Shown: positions 1 to 8,385 of the stretch, in pieces
Layout: every line of letters starts with the position of its first letter
Position numbering within the stretch: the stretch's first letter is position 1
NCBI GenBank assembly: GCA_030323305.1
Contig: CP106741.1
Span: forward strand, 1,999,501-2,063,500
Length of the DNA stretch: 64,000 bases
Source: Paenibacillus sp. CC-CFT747
GTDB lineage: Bacteria > Bacillota > Bacilli > Paenibacillales > NBRC-103111
Reading direction: 5' to 3'
Notes under the pieces: model-generated
Told to the model about the DNA's origin: nothing
The model's database searches: none
What the model saw: only the letters and a program-made list of their open reading frames with translations
Translations under genes and position numbers: made by a program

Positions 1-2
1 GC

Positions 3-725
3 CGGACCTATATGATCCGCCGTCTCGCGGAGCAGGACTTCAGCGGGGTGCCCGATAAGGAGGCATGGGTGACGGATACGGTCAGCCACCAGGCTTACCT
101 GACGCTTGATTACCTCAAGACCCGCTGGACCGGGGAAGCCTACGAGCGCAACATGGACAAGCTGAACCGGGCCGTCAGCGAGACACGAGGCATGGTGCTG
201 ACCTACGAAGGAAAGCCGATCAACGCAACCTTTTTCTCTACCGGGAACGGATATACGGAGAATTCGGAGGATTACTGGGGAGTCTATGTTCCCTACCTTA
301 GAAGCGTGAAGAGTCCTTGGGACGAAGCGTCCCCGGAATACCGGTCGACCGCTGTGCTCAGTCTGAAGGAGTTTGCGAGCCGGCTGGGGCTCCCCAGTAC
401 GGTGTCGGCGGCATCGGCCGGAAACGGCTTTAAGGTGCAGGGATATACGGAAGGCCATCGGGTTAGCAAAGCGACCGTGGCGGGGCGGACGTTCAGCGGC
501 CGGGAAATCCGGGAGAAGCTGGGCCTGCGTTCCTCTCAGTTTCAATGGAAAGTGAAGGGGACGAACATCGAATTTACAACCTTCGGCTACGGGCACGGAG
601 TAGGCATGAGCCAGTGGGGAGCGAACGCGATGGCCAAGGAGGGCCGTACCGCGGAGGAAATCGTGAAATACTATTATACGGGCATATCGCTTGAGAAAGA
701 TTCGGCCTATCTAACGATGAAGTAA
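3..725 (+). CDS. spoIID: Stage II sporulation protein D (SpoIID), 5' part outside window
   Basis: SpoIID is the membrane-anchored lytic transglycosylase of the engulfment machinery (with SpoIIM and SpoIIP) that thins septal peptidoglycan in the mother cell. The visible frame is open from the window edge (R-T-Y before the first Met at 12), so roughly the first 90-100 residues of a protein of about 340 lie upstream. The SpoIID/LytB fold is recognisable by the stretch FFSTGNGYTENSEDYWG and by the C-terminal signature FGYGHGVGMSQWGANAMA at 583-636, followed by the EEIVKYYYTGI tail usual for the family. The catalytic Glu lies in the missing part. The neighbours spoIIQ and spoIIID support the assignment. 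Confidence 0.95.
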   Translation, partial: RTYMIRRLAEQDFSGVPDKEAWVTDTVSHQAYLTLDYLKTRWTGEAYERNMDKLNRAVSETRGMVLTYEGKPINATFFSTGNGYTENSEDYWGVYVPYLRSVKSPWDEASPEYRSTAVLSLKEFASRLGLPSTVSAASAGNGFKVQGYTEGHRVSKATVAGRTFSGREIREKLGLRSSQFQWKVKGTNIEFTTFGYGHGVGMSQWGANAMAKEGRTAEEIVKYYYTGISLEKDSAYLTMK

Positions 726-827
726 AAGGTTCGCGTGAAGGGCACTAGCAACCTCTCAACCAAATCTCATCCCCTGGTGTATAAAACAAATCTATCTGGC
801 AACAATGGTGGATGAGGTGATAAAACT

Positions 828-1559
828 ATGAATGAAAACAAAAACATTCAGTTGAAAGAAGAAGCCCCTCAAACTCAAGAGGGAGCGAAAGCGGCCGGTA
901 ACTCTCTGACGTGGAGAAGGCTGATGGCCAAAAAATGGGCCTTCCCCGCCATCTACATGGCAGCGGCTGCAATTATTTTAACACTCATGTGGGTCTACCA
1001 GGGAGCGGGTAAGAACGCTTTATCCGATGACCAAGTCGGCCTGACCACAGAAAAAGCCGGACAGCCTGCCGCAACGGGCAAGGATTCCGTCGCCACCTCC
1101 GCCCAGTCGGAGCAGTTCCAGTGGCCGGTTCTGAACCGCAGCGAGCTCGAAGTCAGCCTGCCGTACTTTGACAGCAAAGCCTCCGCGGAAGCCAAGCAGG
1201 AAGCCATGCTCGAGTATGACGGAACGTTCACCCCGCACGTGGGTCTGGATTTGGCCCGCGAAGACAACCAGCCGTTTGATGTTCTGGCCGCAGCAGGCGG
1301 AAAAGTAACCGCCGTCGACAAGAACGCCATCGCCGGAAGCCTTGTGGAAATTACCCACTCGAACGGGCTGGTCTCGGTTTACCAAAGCCTCACCGACGTG
1401 AAGGTCACCAAAGGCGCTGAAGTGAAACGGGGCGATGTAATCGCCAAAGCCGGCCGCAACGAGCTGGAGAAGGACGAGGGTATTCACCTTCACTTTGAAG
1501 TACGCCAAGGCGAAGACGGCGGAGTCGTCAACCCGGAAACGCTGCTTCCCAATCCGTAA
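828..1559 (+). CDS. spoIIQ: SpoIIQ-like M23 (LytM) forespore engulfment protein
   Basis: This 243-residue protein has one membrane segment (about residues 38-57) and an extracytoplasmic LytM/M23 domain (about 95-240). SpoIIQ is made in the forespore and pairs across the septum with SpoIIIAH. Position between spoIID and spoIIID supports SpoIIQ over a general M23 enzyme. The zinc ligands of an active M23 peptidase are all present: HVGLD (His137, Asp141) and HLHFEV (His220, His222). Bacillus subtilis SpoIIQ is known to have lost the first His, so this copy may be catalytically active, as proposed for clostridial SpoIIQ. ATG 828 follows GAGGTGAT. A strong terminator closes the gene. Confidence 0.88.
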   Translation: MNENKNIQLKEEAPQTQEGAKAAGNSLTWRRLMAKKWAFPAIYMAAAAIILTLMWVYQGAGKNALSDDQVGLTTEKAGQPAATGKDSVATSAQSEQFQWPVLNRSELEVSLPYFDSKASAEAKQEAMLEYDGTFTPHVGLDLAREDNQPFDVLAAAGGKVTAVDKNAIAGSLVEITHSNGLVSVYQSLTDVKVTKGAEVKRGDVIAKAGRNELEKDEGIHLHFEVRQGEDGGVVNPETLLPNP

Positions 1560-1577
1560 AAGCAAGTCCCATCAAGG

Positions 1578-1605
1578 GCAGAAGGACAATCCTTCTGCTT
1601 TTTTT
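1578..1605 (+). terminator. Rho-independent terminator after spoIIQ
   Basis: A perfect 9-bp stem (GCAGAAGGA / TCCTTCTGC) with a CAA loop is followed by seven T. It separates spoIIQ from spoIIID. Confidence 0.93.
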
Positions 1606-1681
1606 GTTGTCCGGCCAAAGAATATCTAGGCCCGCCCCTCATATACTGTACCAAACTATCTCGAGCAGGGAGGCGAGGCGA

Positions 1682-1972
1682 GTGCATGATTACATCAAGG
1701 AACGGACGATCAAGATCGGCCGCAGCATCGTGGAGACGAAGAATACGGTTCGCACCATAGCGAAGGAATTCGGCGTTTCCAAAAGCACCGTTCACAAGGA
1801 TTTAACCGAGCGGCTTCCGGATATCAACCCTGAGCTGGCCAACCAGGTCAAAACCATTCTGGAGTACCACAAGTCGATCCGGCATTTGCGCGGAGGAGAA
1901 GCGACCAAGGTCAAATATAAAAAGTCCACCCGCTACCGGACGCAAGAGCAGCTCGTAACCGCCCCTTCCTGA
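1682..1972 (+). CDS. spoIIID: Sporulation transcription factor SpoIIID
   Basis: SpoIIID is the mother-cell DNA-binding regulator that acts after sigma-E and modulates many sigma-E and sigma-K genes. The 96-residue protein matches the family from its first residues (HDYIKERTIKIG) through the helix-turn-helix (VRTIAKEFGVSKSTVHKDL) to HKSIRHLRGGEATKVKYKK. GTG at 1682 is chosen because AGGGAGG lies about 8 nt upstream and Bacillus SpoIIID begins at the same residue; an in-frame ATG at 1604 lies inside the preceding terminator. The spoIIID-mbl order is the same as in B. subtilis. Confidence 0.96.
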   Translation: MHDYIKERTIKIGRSIVETKNTVRTIAKEFGVSKSTVHKDLTERLPDINPELANQVKTILEYHKSIRHLRGGEATKVKYKKSTRYRTQEQLVTAPS

Positions 1973-2123
1973 AATTCCGCCCCTCCCTGCCCCAGCCTCC
2001 CTATCAATCGTCGTAAAAAAGAGGATTTTAGAAGTTTGTGGCGAAAATTAGCTATAATCTTATAAGGTTCGAATGCCGATAGTATAAGTTAACGAGTGTT
2101 GGCCGGGGAGGATCAGGTATTGC

Positions 2124-3125
2124 ATGTTTACGAAGGATATCGGCATTGATTTGGGCACGGCGAATGTGCTGATTTATGTGAAGGGAAGAGGAATCGTTCT
2201 CAATGAGCCTTCCGTGGTGGCGATCGACAGCGGAACGAAGAAGGTCCTCGCGGTCGGCGAGGAAGCCCGCCGCATGGTCGGACGGACGCCCGGTCATATT
2301 GTGATGATCCGCCCGCTTAAGGATGGCGTCATCGCCGATTTTGAAGTCACCGAGATGATGCTGAGTCATTTTATTTCCAAGGTCGGGGGCAAAAAGTGGT
2401 ACGGCCGGCCCCGCATTCTCATTTGTGCCCCGAGCGGGATTACTCCGGTCGAGCAGAAGGCGATCCGGGAAGCCGCGGAACGAAGCGGCGGCAAGGAAGT
2501 TTTTCTTGAGGAAGAACCCAAAGTAGCGGCGGTTGGAGCCGGAATGGATATTTACCAGCCGAGCGGCAATATGGTAGTGGATATCGGCGGAGGAACTACG
2601 GATGTAGCCGTGCTTTCCATGGGCGACATCGTAACCTCCGCTTCTATTAAGATGGCGGGGGACAAGTTCGACAGCGCCATCATGAAATATATCAAAGACA
2701 AGTACAAGCTCCTGATCGGGGAACGGACCGCCGAGGACATCAAGTTCAAAACCGCAACCGTTTATCCCGGCAGCCGCTCGGAGGAGATCGACATCCGCGG
2801 AAGGGACATGGTAACGGGCCTTCCGCAGGGGATTACGATCCGCTCCGCCGAGATCAGCGAGGCGCTGCGGGAGCCGGCTGCCACCATCGTGGCCGCGGCC
2901 AAGAACGTGCTGGAGCAGACGCCGCCCGAGCTTTCGGCGGACATTATTGACCGGGGCATCATTCTGACCGGGGGCGGGGCACTCCTTCCGGGATTCGACC
3001 AGCTCCTCGCGGAGCAGCTCATGGTGCCGGTCCTAATTGCGGATGACCCGATGAACTGCGTGGTCAAAGGGACCGGCGCCATGCTGGACAACCTCGACAA
3101 AGCGACGAAGAAAAAATGGGTATAG
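2124..3125 (+). CDS. mbl: Rod-shape protein Mbl (MreB family actin)
   Basis: Mbl is a bacterial actin that forms membrane-associated filaments and guides lateral-wall synthesis. The 333-residue length and the nucleotide-binding motifs fit: phosphate-1 loop DIGIDLGTANVLIYVKG at the N terminus, phosphate-2 region DIGGGTTDVAVLS near residue 155, and the adenosine motif ILTGGGALLPGFDQL near 280. Mbl rather than MreB or MreBH is inferred from position directly after spoIIID. GGGGAGG precedes ATG 2124. The frame is intact, unlike several neighbours. Confidence 0.93.
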   Translation: MFTKDIGIDLGTANVLIYVKGRGIVLNEPSVVAIDSGTKKVLAVGEEARRMVGRTPGHIVMIRPLKDGVIADFEVTEMMLSHFISKVGGKKWYGRPRILICAPSGITPVEQKAIREAAERSGGKEVFLEEEPKVAAVGAGMDIYQPSGNMVVDIGGGTTDVAVLSMGDIVTSASIKMAGDKFDSAIMKYIKDKYKLLIGERTAEDIKFKTATVYPGSRSEEIDIRGRDMVTGLPQGITIRSAEISEALREPAATIVAAAKNVLEQTPPELSADIIDRGIILTGGGALLPGFDQLLAEQLMVPVLIADDPMNCVVKGTGAMLDNLDKATKKKWV

Positions 3126-3221
3126 CCTTTCTATGCCTTCATTATAAAGCAAACGAATTGTACGGATCTCCTTTCTTTGATAAGGTAGAAGGGGACCGGC
3201 GGGGAAATCAGGAGGAATGAC

Positions 3222-4133
3222 ATGTTAAGAGGACTGTATACGGCGGCGGCAGGCATGATCTCTCAACAAAGAAAACACGATACGGTAACCAATAACATAG
3301 CGAACCTGAACACCCCGGGTTACAAGCAGAACAACGCGGTTTCCCGGTCGTTTCCGGAAATGCTTATTTCCCTTACCAACGGGGAGACTGGTGGCAGAAC
3401 CTCGCGGGCGATCGGCCGGCTTAACACCGGTGTGCTGGCCGAGGAGGATCCGTCCGTTTACGTTCAGGGCGACCTGCAGGAAACGAAGAACACGTTTGAT
3501 TTTGCCCTCGTGTCCGATATTCAGCTGAACAACCTGGCTTTTGACGGACGGGGAATGGCCTTCGATGCGAACGGTGAACGGGTGTTCCAGCCTCAGGCAT
3601 TCTTCACGGTGCAGGATGCGGCAGGACAGCTGCGTTATTCCCGGAACGGCAAATTTACGGCGAATGACCAAGGCGAGCTCGTGACGTCGGAAGGCTATAA
3701 GGTGCTCGGCACCGACGGCCAGCCGATCGTTCTGGCCGACGGGAACGGGACGTTCCTGGCGGATGCGAAGCTGACCCCCGACGGGCGTTTTCTTGATTCC
3801 CAGAACGGCCAGCCGCTCGTGAAGAATCCCAATACGCCCCAGCAGGCTCCGCTTCAGATTATGATCTCGAAGATCGAGAACCCGAACAGGCTCATCCGCG
3901 AAGGAAACGGAGTCTACCGCGTGAATGAAGGAGACGAAGGGCTGGTTACTCCCGTGACGGTGAACGATCAGGTGGAGGTCCGGCAGGGGTATTTGGAGCG
4001 GTCGAATGTGGACGCGGCCCAGTCGATGGTCGACATGAACACGGCCCTTCGCGCCTATGAAGCAAACCAGAAGGTCGTGCAATATTATGACAAGAGCCTG
4101 GAAAAGGCCGTCAATGAAGTAGGCCGGGTTTAG
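3222..4133 (+). CDS. flhO: Flagellar rod/hook-basal body protein FlhO (FlgF/FlgG family)
   Basis: The protein (303 residues) has the N-terminal flagellar rod signature (LRGLYTAAAGMISQQRKHD, then NNIANLNTPGYKQ) and the C-terminal FlgG-type segment (VRQGYLERSNVDAAQSMVDM). It should form part of the distal rod outside the membrane. The pair flhO-flhP directly after mbl is the arrangement in B. subtilis. AGGAGG-type ribosome site precedes ATG 3222, and a second gene of the same family follows 46 bp later. Confidence 0.92.
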   Translation: MLRGLYTAAAGMISQQRKHDTVTNNIANLNTPGYKQNNAVSRSFPEMLISLTNGETGGRTSRAIGRLNTGVLAEEDPSVYVQGDLQETKNTFDFALVSDIQLNNLAFDGRGMAFDANGERVFQPQAFFTVQDAAGQLRYSRNGKFTANDQGELVTSEGYKVLGTDGQPIVLADGNGTFLADAKLTPDGRFLDSQNGQPLVKNPNTPQQAPLQIMISKIENPNRLIREGNGVYRVNEGDEGLVTPVTVNDQVEVRQGYLERSNVDAAQSMVDMNTALRAYEANQKVVQYYDKSLEKAVNEVGRV

Positions 4134-4179
4134 CCCTTCTTAACCGGATGCGGCTATATTACTTTCCAGGAGGTTGGAT

Positions 4180-5020
4180 ATGAATCCTTCTTTAATTAAT
4201 TCGATGGTGACGATGCACGGGCTTCAGCAGAAGCTTGATGTGCTGGCGAACAACATGGCGAACTTGAACACGGCCGGGTACAAACGCAAGGAAGCCACCT
4301 TTGAGGATATATTGAACAATGTGAAGCAGCAGCCCCAAGCCTTTCAGAAGGAAGGCCGGCTGTCTCCGCTCGGCTATACCCAAGGCTGGGGGCCAAGCTC
4401 AGCCAGGTGCAGACCGATCTGTCCCAAGGTACGCTGAACCCGACCGGTCTCGACACGGATCTGGCCCTTGAAGGGGAGCTTTGTTCGAGCTGCAGACTCC
4501 GGACGGCGAAACGGCCTATACCCGGAACGGAGCGTTCGAGCTCACCGTCAACCCTAACGATCCCACCAATGTATATTTGGCTACGAAGGACGGAAACTAT
4601 ATCAAAGGTGTCGACAACCTGCCCATCAAGGTTCCCGCGGGAATGAAGATGGTGGTGGATGAGGGCGGTGTGGTAACAGCCTTCCGGGAAAGCGATCCCG
4701 CGAGCGGATCGGTTCCCGTCGGTCAGCTGAAGCTGGTCCGTGTCATCCGCCCCGCCTATTTGCAGGAGGTTGGCGACAACCTGTACACCGTGCCCGCCGG
4801 TTTGAACAATCCCCCCGGGTCCATCGTCCGTGACGTCAACCCTGCTTCTCCGCTGGAGGAGAAGGTGGCTGTGCGCCAAGGCTATCTGGAGCAGTCCAAT
4901 GTCAGCCTAAGCGACGAAATGACGGAGCTCCTGACAGTACAGAGGGCGTTTCAATTGACCTCGAGGGCGGTCAGTTCGTCGGATATGATGATGAACATGG
5001 CCAACAACCTGCGCGGGTGA
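4180..5020 (+). CDS. flhP: Flagellar rod/hook-basal body protein FlhP (FlgG family), two frame breaks
   Basis: This is a paralogue of the preceding gene: N-terminal MHGLQQKLDVLANNMANLN and C-terminal RQGYLEQSNVSLSDEM are FlgG-type rod motifs. ATG 4180 follows AGGAGG (4168-4173); the in-frame TTG at 4174 is inside the ribosome site spacing and is rejected. The frame breaks twice. Near 4388-4392 one G is missing from a G run, so that GWG-AKLSQVQTDLSQG is split; near 4477-4479 one base is missing before ALFELQTPDGET. Restoring one base at each site gives a continuous protein of about 280 residues, so the breaks look like sequence errors and not decay. Confidence 0.88.
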
Positions 5021-5040
5021 TCGAAATGAGGAATGCGGTC

Positions 5041-5253
5041 ATGACCGATAAACCATCCAAACCGGTGCAGCGTTCGGCAAGGGCACGCCGGCTGCTGCCG
5101 GTAATTCGCGTTTTGCTGATTCCGCTCATTTGTGTCTTGGCGCTGTTCGCCGGACTCGCGATCGGATACGTCACACTGGGCGGACAGCCTTTTGCCGATG
5201 TATGGAAGCTCAGCACGTGGAAGCATCTGTTCGATCTTGTGTTTGCTCCCTAA
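5041..5253 (+). CDS. EpuA-family small membrane protein (annotated as RNA polymerase subunit beta-like)
   Basis: A 70-residue protein with a basic N terminus (KPVQRSARARRLLPVIR), one membrane segment (about VLLIPLICVLALFAGLAIGYV) and the tail GGQPFADVWKLSTWKHLFDLVF. This pattern is that of the EpuA family, often labelled DNA-directed RNA polymerase subunit beta for historical reasons, and found between flhP and fabZ in Bacillales. ATG 5041 is preferred over GTG 5017 because GAGGA lies 7 nt upstream and GTG 5017 overlaps the flhP stop. Its molecular function is not established. Confidence 0.75.
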   Translation: MTDKPSKPVQRSARARRLLPVIRVLLIPLICVLALFAGLAIGYVTLGGQPFADVWKLSTWKHLFDLVFAP

Positions 5254-5257
5254 CCCA

Positions 5258-5279
5258 ACTCCCGCAAGGGAGTTTTTTT
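5258..5279 (+). terminator. Rho-independent terminator after the EpuA-like gene
   Basis: Stem ACTCCC/GGGAGT with a GCAA tetraloop runs into seven T. It ends the mbl-flhOP-epuA transcription unit. Confidence 0.92.
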
Positions 5280-5366
5280 GTCGAAAGGGGGTTGGGGAGG
5301 AGCGGACCCCGCCTAACGTTCTTTTTCCCTAGGGCCGACGGCTCAGGACCGGGAAGGAAGGACTCC

Positions 5367-5395
5367 TTCACTTTTGGGGGCGGGTACGTTATAAT
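5367..5395 (+). promoter_or_regulatory. Sigma-A promoter before the phosphatidyltransferase gene
   Basis: TTCACT (-35), exactly 17 nt spacer, perfect TATAAT (-10). The start site would fall near 5402, about 34 nt before the TTG start codon. Confidence 0.7.
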
Positions 5396-5435
5396 GTAGG
5401 GAATGTAGAACCTTGGGAGAGGGAGAGAACCGGAC

Positions 5436-5984
5436 TTGAATGCGCCGATCGCGTTAACCATGCTGCGCTTTGTCTTAATCCCCGTTTATATTTATTTCTT
5501 CTCCAACGGGCAGATTGCGACAGCATATGCCGTCATGGTAGCTGCAGGTGCAACGGATGTCCTGGACGGCTACTTGGCGAGAAGGAATGGACAAGTTACC
5601 GAGCTCGGAAGCATGCTCGATCCGCTTGCGGACAAACTGATGATGCTGACGGTCTTTTTATCCCTGCTCTTGTCCGGGCGGATTCCGTGGATCGCAGCGG
5701 GAGCCATGCTGTTTCGCGATGCGGCGATGATCAGCGGGTCGGCCTTCTTTCATTTCCGCGGCAAGAAAACGGTCCCCGCCGACACGATGGGCAAACTGAC
5801 GACCGTGCTGTACTACGTGGCCGTTACGCTCATTTTCTTCAACGTCCCCTACGCCATGAACTGCCTCTGGGCGGTCATTGCCTTATCCTTCCTAACCTCC
5901 CTGCTGTATATCTTCAAGTTCCGTAATCTTAACCAGCTAACCGGCAACAAGAAAACAAAAAGAGCATTTTCCAAGCGCGGCTAG
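5436..5984 (+). CDS. CDP-alcohol phosphatidyltransferase family protein (PgsA-like)
   Basis: This integral membrane enzyme (182 residues) should transfer a phosphatidyl group from CDP-diacylglycerol to an alcohol in phospholipid synthesis. The complete family signature D-G-x2-A-R-x8-G-x3-D-x3-D is present (DGYLARRNGQVTELGSML, then DPLADK, about residues 44-67). Four to five hydrophobic segments cover the rest. The first Asp of the longer motif is also present (TDVLDG). Glycerol-phosphate specificity (PgsA) is plausible but unproven, and a second copy may exist elsewhere. TTG 5436 follows GGGAG-rich sequence. The gene ends in a basic tail overlapping a hairpin. Confidence 0.85.
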   Translation: MNAPIALTMLRFVLIPVYIYFFSNGQIATAYAVMVAAGATDVLDGYLARRNGQVTELGSMLDPLADKLMMLTVFLSLLLSGRIPWIAAGAMLFRDAAMISGSAFFHFRGKKTVPADTMGKLTTVLYYVAVTLIFFNVPYAMNCLWAVIALSFLTSLLYIFKFRNLNQLTGNKKTKRAFSKRG

Positions 5985-6110
5985 AGGCCGTTCCCGGAAA
6001 AATGCTCCCTTATGTGAACCTTCGGGAGCTGCAGCTCACCGACGGGACGTCCGTAGTATAAGTGCAAGCATGAAGTTTTATACAAGCTGCCGATGAAAGG
6101 AGATTGAATT

Positions 6111-6541
6111 ATGTTGGATGTCAAACAAATTCAGGAAATTATCCCCCACCGGTATCCCTTTCTGCTCGTAGACCGGATTCTGGAAGTAGAAGAGGGCGTT
6201 AGAGCGGTGGGAATCAAAAACGTAACGGTTAACGAACCCTTTTTTGAAGGGCATTTTCCCGGGTACCCGGTCATGCCGGGCGTGCTGATTGTGGAAGCAC
6301 TCGCCCAAGTAGGAGCGGTCGCGATGCTGAAGCTCGAAGCGAACCGCGGGAAGCTGGGCTTTTTGCGGGAATCGACAGCTGCCGTTTTCGGGAGCAGGTC
6401 GTGCCGGGAGATACGCTGACGCTCGAAACCGAAATCACCCGGTTGAAGGGAGCCATCGCCAAGGCGAAGGGGACGGCCAAGGTGGGAGACCGTGTGGTGG
6501 CCGAGGCCGAAATGATGTTTGCGCTCGCGGACCGCAAGTAA
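6111..6541 (+). CDS. fabZ: 3-hydroxyacyl-ACP dehydratase FabZ, one frame break
   Basis: FabZ dehydrates 3-hydroxyacyl-ACP to trans-2-enoyl-ACP in fatty acid elongation. The N-terminal part has [13 protein letters not shown] and the catalytic block [20 protein letters not shown], with active-site His and Glu. At 6365 a G appears to be missing (TTG-CGG should be TTG-GCG), which turns the conserved [19 protein letters not shown] into nonsense and an early stop at about 6419. Restored, the protein is 143 residues, the normal size, ending [15 protein letters not shown] at 6541. AAAGGAGA precedes ATG 6111. The neighbourhood (flhP-epuA upstream) matches Bacillus. Confidence 0.93.
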
Positions 6542-6661
6542 AACGCTGGGAAACGGGAGAAAAAGCGATTCACCTGCCTCGAGAAAGGATAAACATTTAC
6601 GTTGGTTCCGTGTTTTTAATACATATCCCTTATATAGAGATCACCCGAGGAGGAAGAAACC

Positions 6662-8364
6662 ATGACAGCCCAATCACGCGTACAGACCCACTACAAGCTC
6701 TGGCTTGAGGACGAGACCATCGATGCCGAAACCAAGGCGGAGCTGGAGGCTCTTAAGGATCAGGCCCAGGAAATCGAAGACCGCTTCTATAAGGATCTGG
6801 AATTTGGAACGGGCGGGATGCGCGGGGTCGTCGGAGCCGGGACGAACCGGATGAACCTTTATACCATAGGCAGGGCCACCCAAGGCCTGGCCCAGTTTCT
6901 GCTGAAGGATTCCTCGCGCCGGCATGCGGTGGTGATAGCTTATGATTCCCGCAACTTCTCCCCGGAATTCGCCCTGGAGTCCGCCCTGGTGCTCGCCGCC
7001 AACGGAATCGAGGCCCATGTGTTCGAATCCCTCCGGCCTACACCCGAGCTGTCCTTTGCTGTTCGGCAGCTGAAGGCTTCCGCCGGCATTGTCGTTACGG
7101 CCAGCCATAACCCGCCCGAATATAACGGATACAAAGTATACGGATCGGACGGGGGCCAGATGGTCACCGATCAGGCCTCGCAGGTAATGGAGCAGATCGG
7201 CCTGCTGGAGTCGTTCGCTTCGGTACGGAGAATTTCCCAGGAAGAAGCCGAGGCCAAAGGACTGCTGCATTGGCTCGGGGAAGAGATCGATAAGGCGTAT
7301 ACGGAGGCCGTCACGGCCGTCAGCCCCAATCCGGAAATCGTCAAAGGGATGGGGAACGACCTCCAAATCGTCTACACCCCGCTTCACGGAGCCGGCAACT
7401 TGAGTGTCCGCCGGGTTCTGAAGGAATTAGGCTTCCAGCAGGTCCACGTGGTGGCGGAGCAGGAACAGCCGGATGCGCTGTTCTCGACCGTCAAGTCGCC
7501 GAATCCGGAGGAGAAAGCGGCTTTTGAGCTGGCGATGGACCTGGGCCGCCGGATTGATGCGGATATCATTATCGGCACCGACCCCGACTGCGACCGGATG
7601 GGAGCAGTCGTTAAGGACGCGTCCGGGGAATATGTCATCCTGAGCGGTAATCAATCGGGCGCGATCATGGTAAACTATCTCTTGAGCAGCCTGAAAGAAC
7701 GCGGACAGCTTCCGGATAACGGAGTCGTGATCAAAACGATCGTAACGAGCGAAATGGGGGCGGAAATTGCCCGCAGCTACGGCATGCACGTGATCAACAC
7801 CCTGACCGGCTTCAAGTACATCGGGGAAAAGATGACGGAATTCGCCCGTACCGGGGATCGCCAATTCCTATTCGGCTATGAGGAAAGCTACGGCTACCTG
7901 GCCGGAACGTATGCCCGCGATAAGGACGCGGTCATTGCCTCCATGCTGATTTGTGAAGCGGCCGCTTATTACAAAAAGCAGGGAAAAACGCTCTACGACG
8001 TCCTCCAGGAGCTCTATGAGAAGCACGGGTTCTTCATGGAAAAGCTGGAATCCCGGACGCTTAAGGGCAAGGACGGCTTGGCCAAAATCGGCCAGATTAT
8101 GGACGATTGGAGAACCAATCCCCGGCCGAGGTCAACGGCGTGAAGGTCAAGCAGGTGCTCGACTATTCGAACGGCATTGACGATCTGCCAAAAGAGAACG
8201 TGCTTAAGTACGTGCTCGAGAACGGCGCTTGGTTTACCTTGCGTCCTTCGGGAACGGAGCCGAAGATCAAAGTGTATTTTGCCGTCAACGGGGATACGGC
8301 GAGCGAATCCGTCCGCCAGCTGGAGGCTATGGCCGAAACGGTGATGACCCGGGTCGACGCTTAA
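6662..8364 (+). CDS. pgcA: Alpha-phosphoglucomutase/phosphomannomutase (PgcA-like), one frame break
   Basis: A phosphohexomutase that interconverts hexose 1- and 6-phosphates through a phosphoserine intermediate. The four family regions are visible: phosphoserine loop [16 protein letters not shown] (near residue 145), metal loop [10 protein letters not shown] (near 305), sugar loop GYEESYGYL (near 405) and the C-terminal phosphate loop [13 protein letters not shown] near the end. In the C-run 8120-8123 one C is missing, splitting DWRTNP from [18 protein letters not shown]. Restored length is about 567 residues, as in B. subtilis PgcA. It may supply glucose-1-phosphate for wall polymers and glycolipids, fitting the envelope genes that follow. 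Confidence 0.92.
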
Positions 8365-8385
8365 TTAGAATAGGAAGTGAATCCA

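Noticed and set aside
4180-5020. flhP, fabZ, secA and others as pseudogenes
   Set aside because: All breaks are single-base losses restored by one homopolymer base, and several of the genes are essential, so pseudogene status is not credible.
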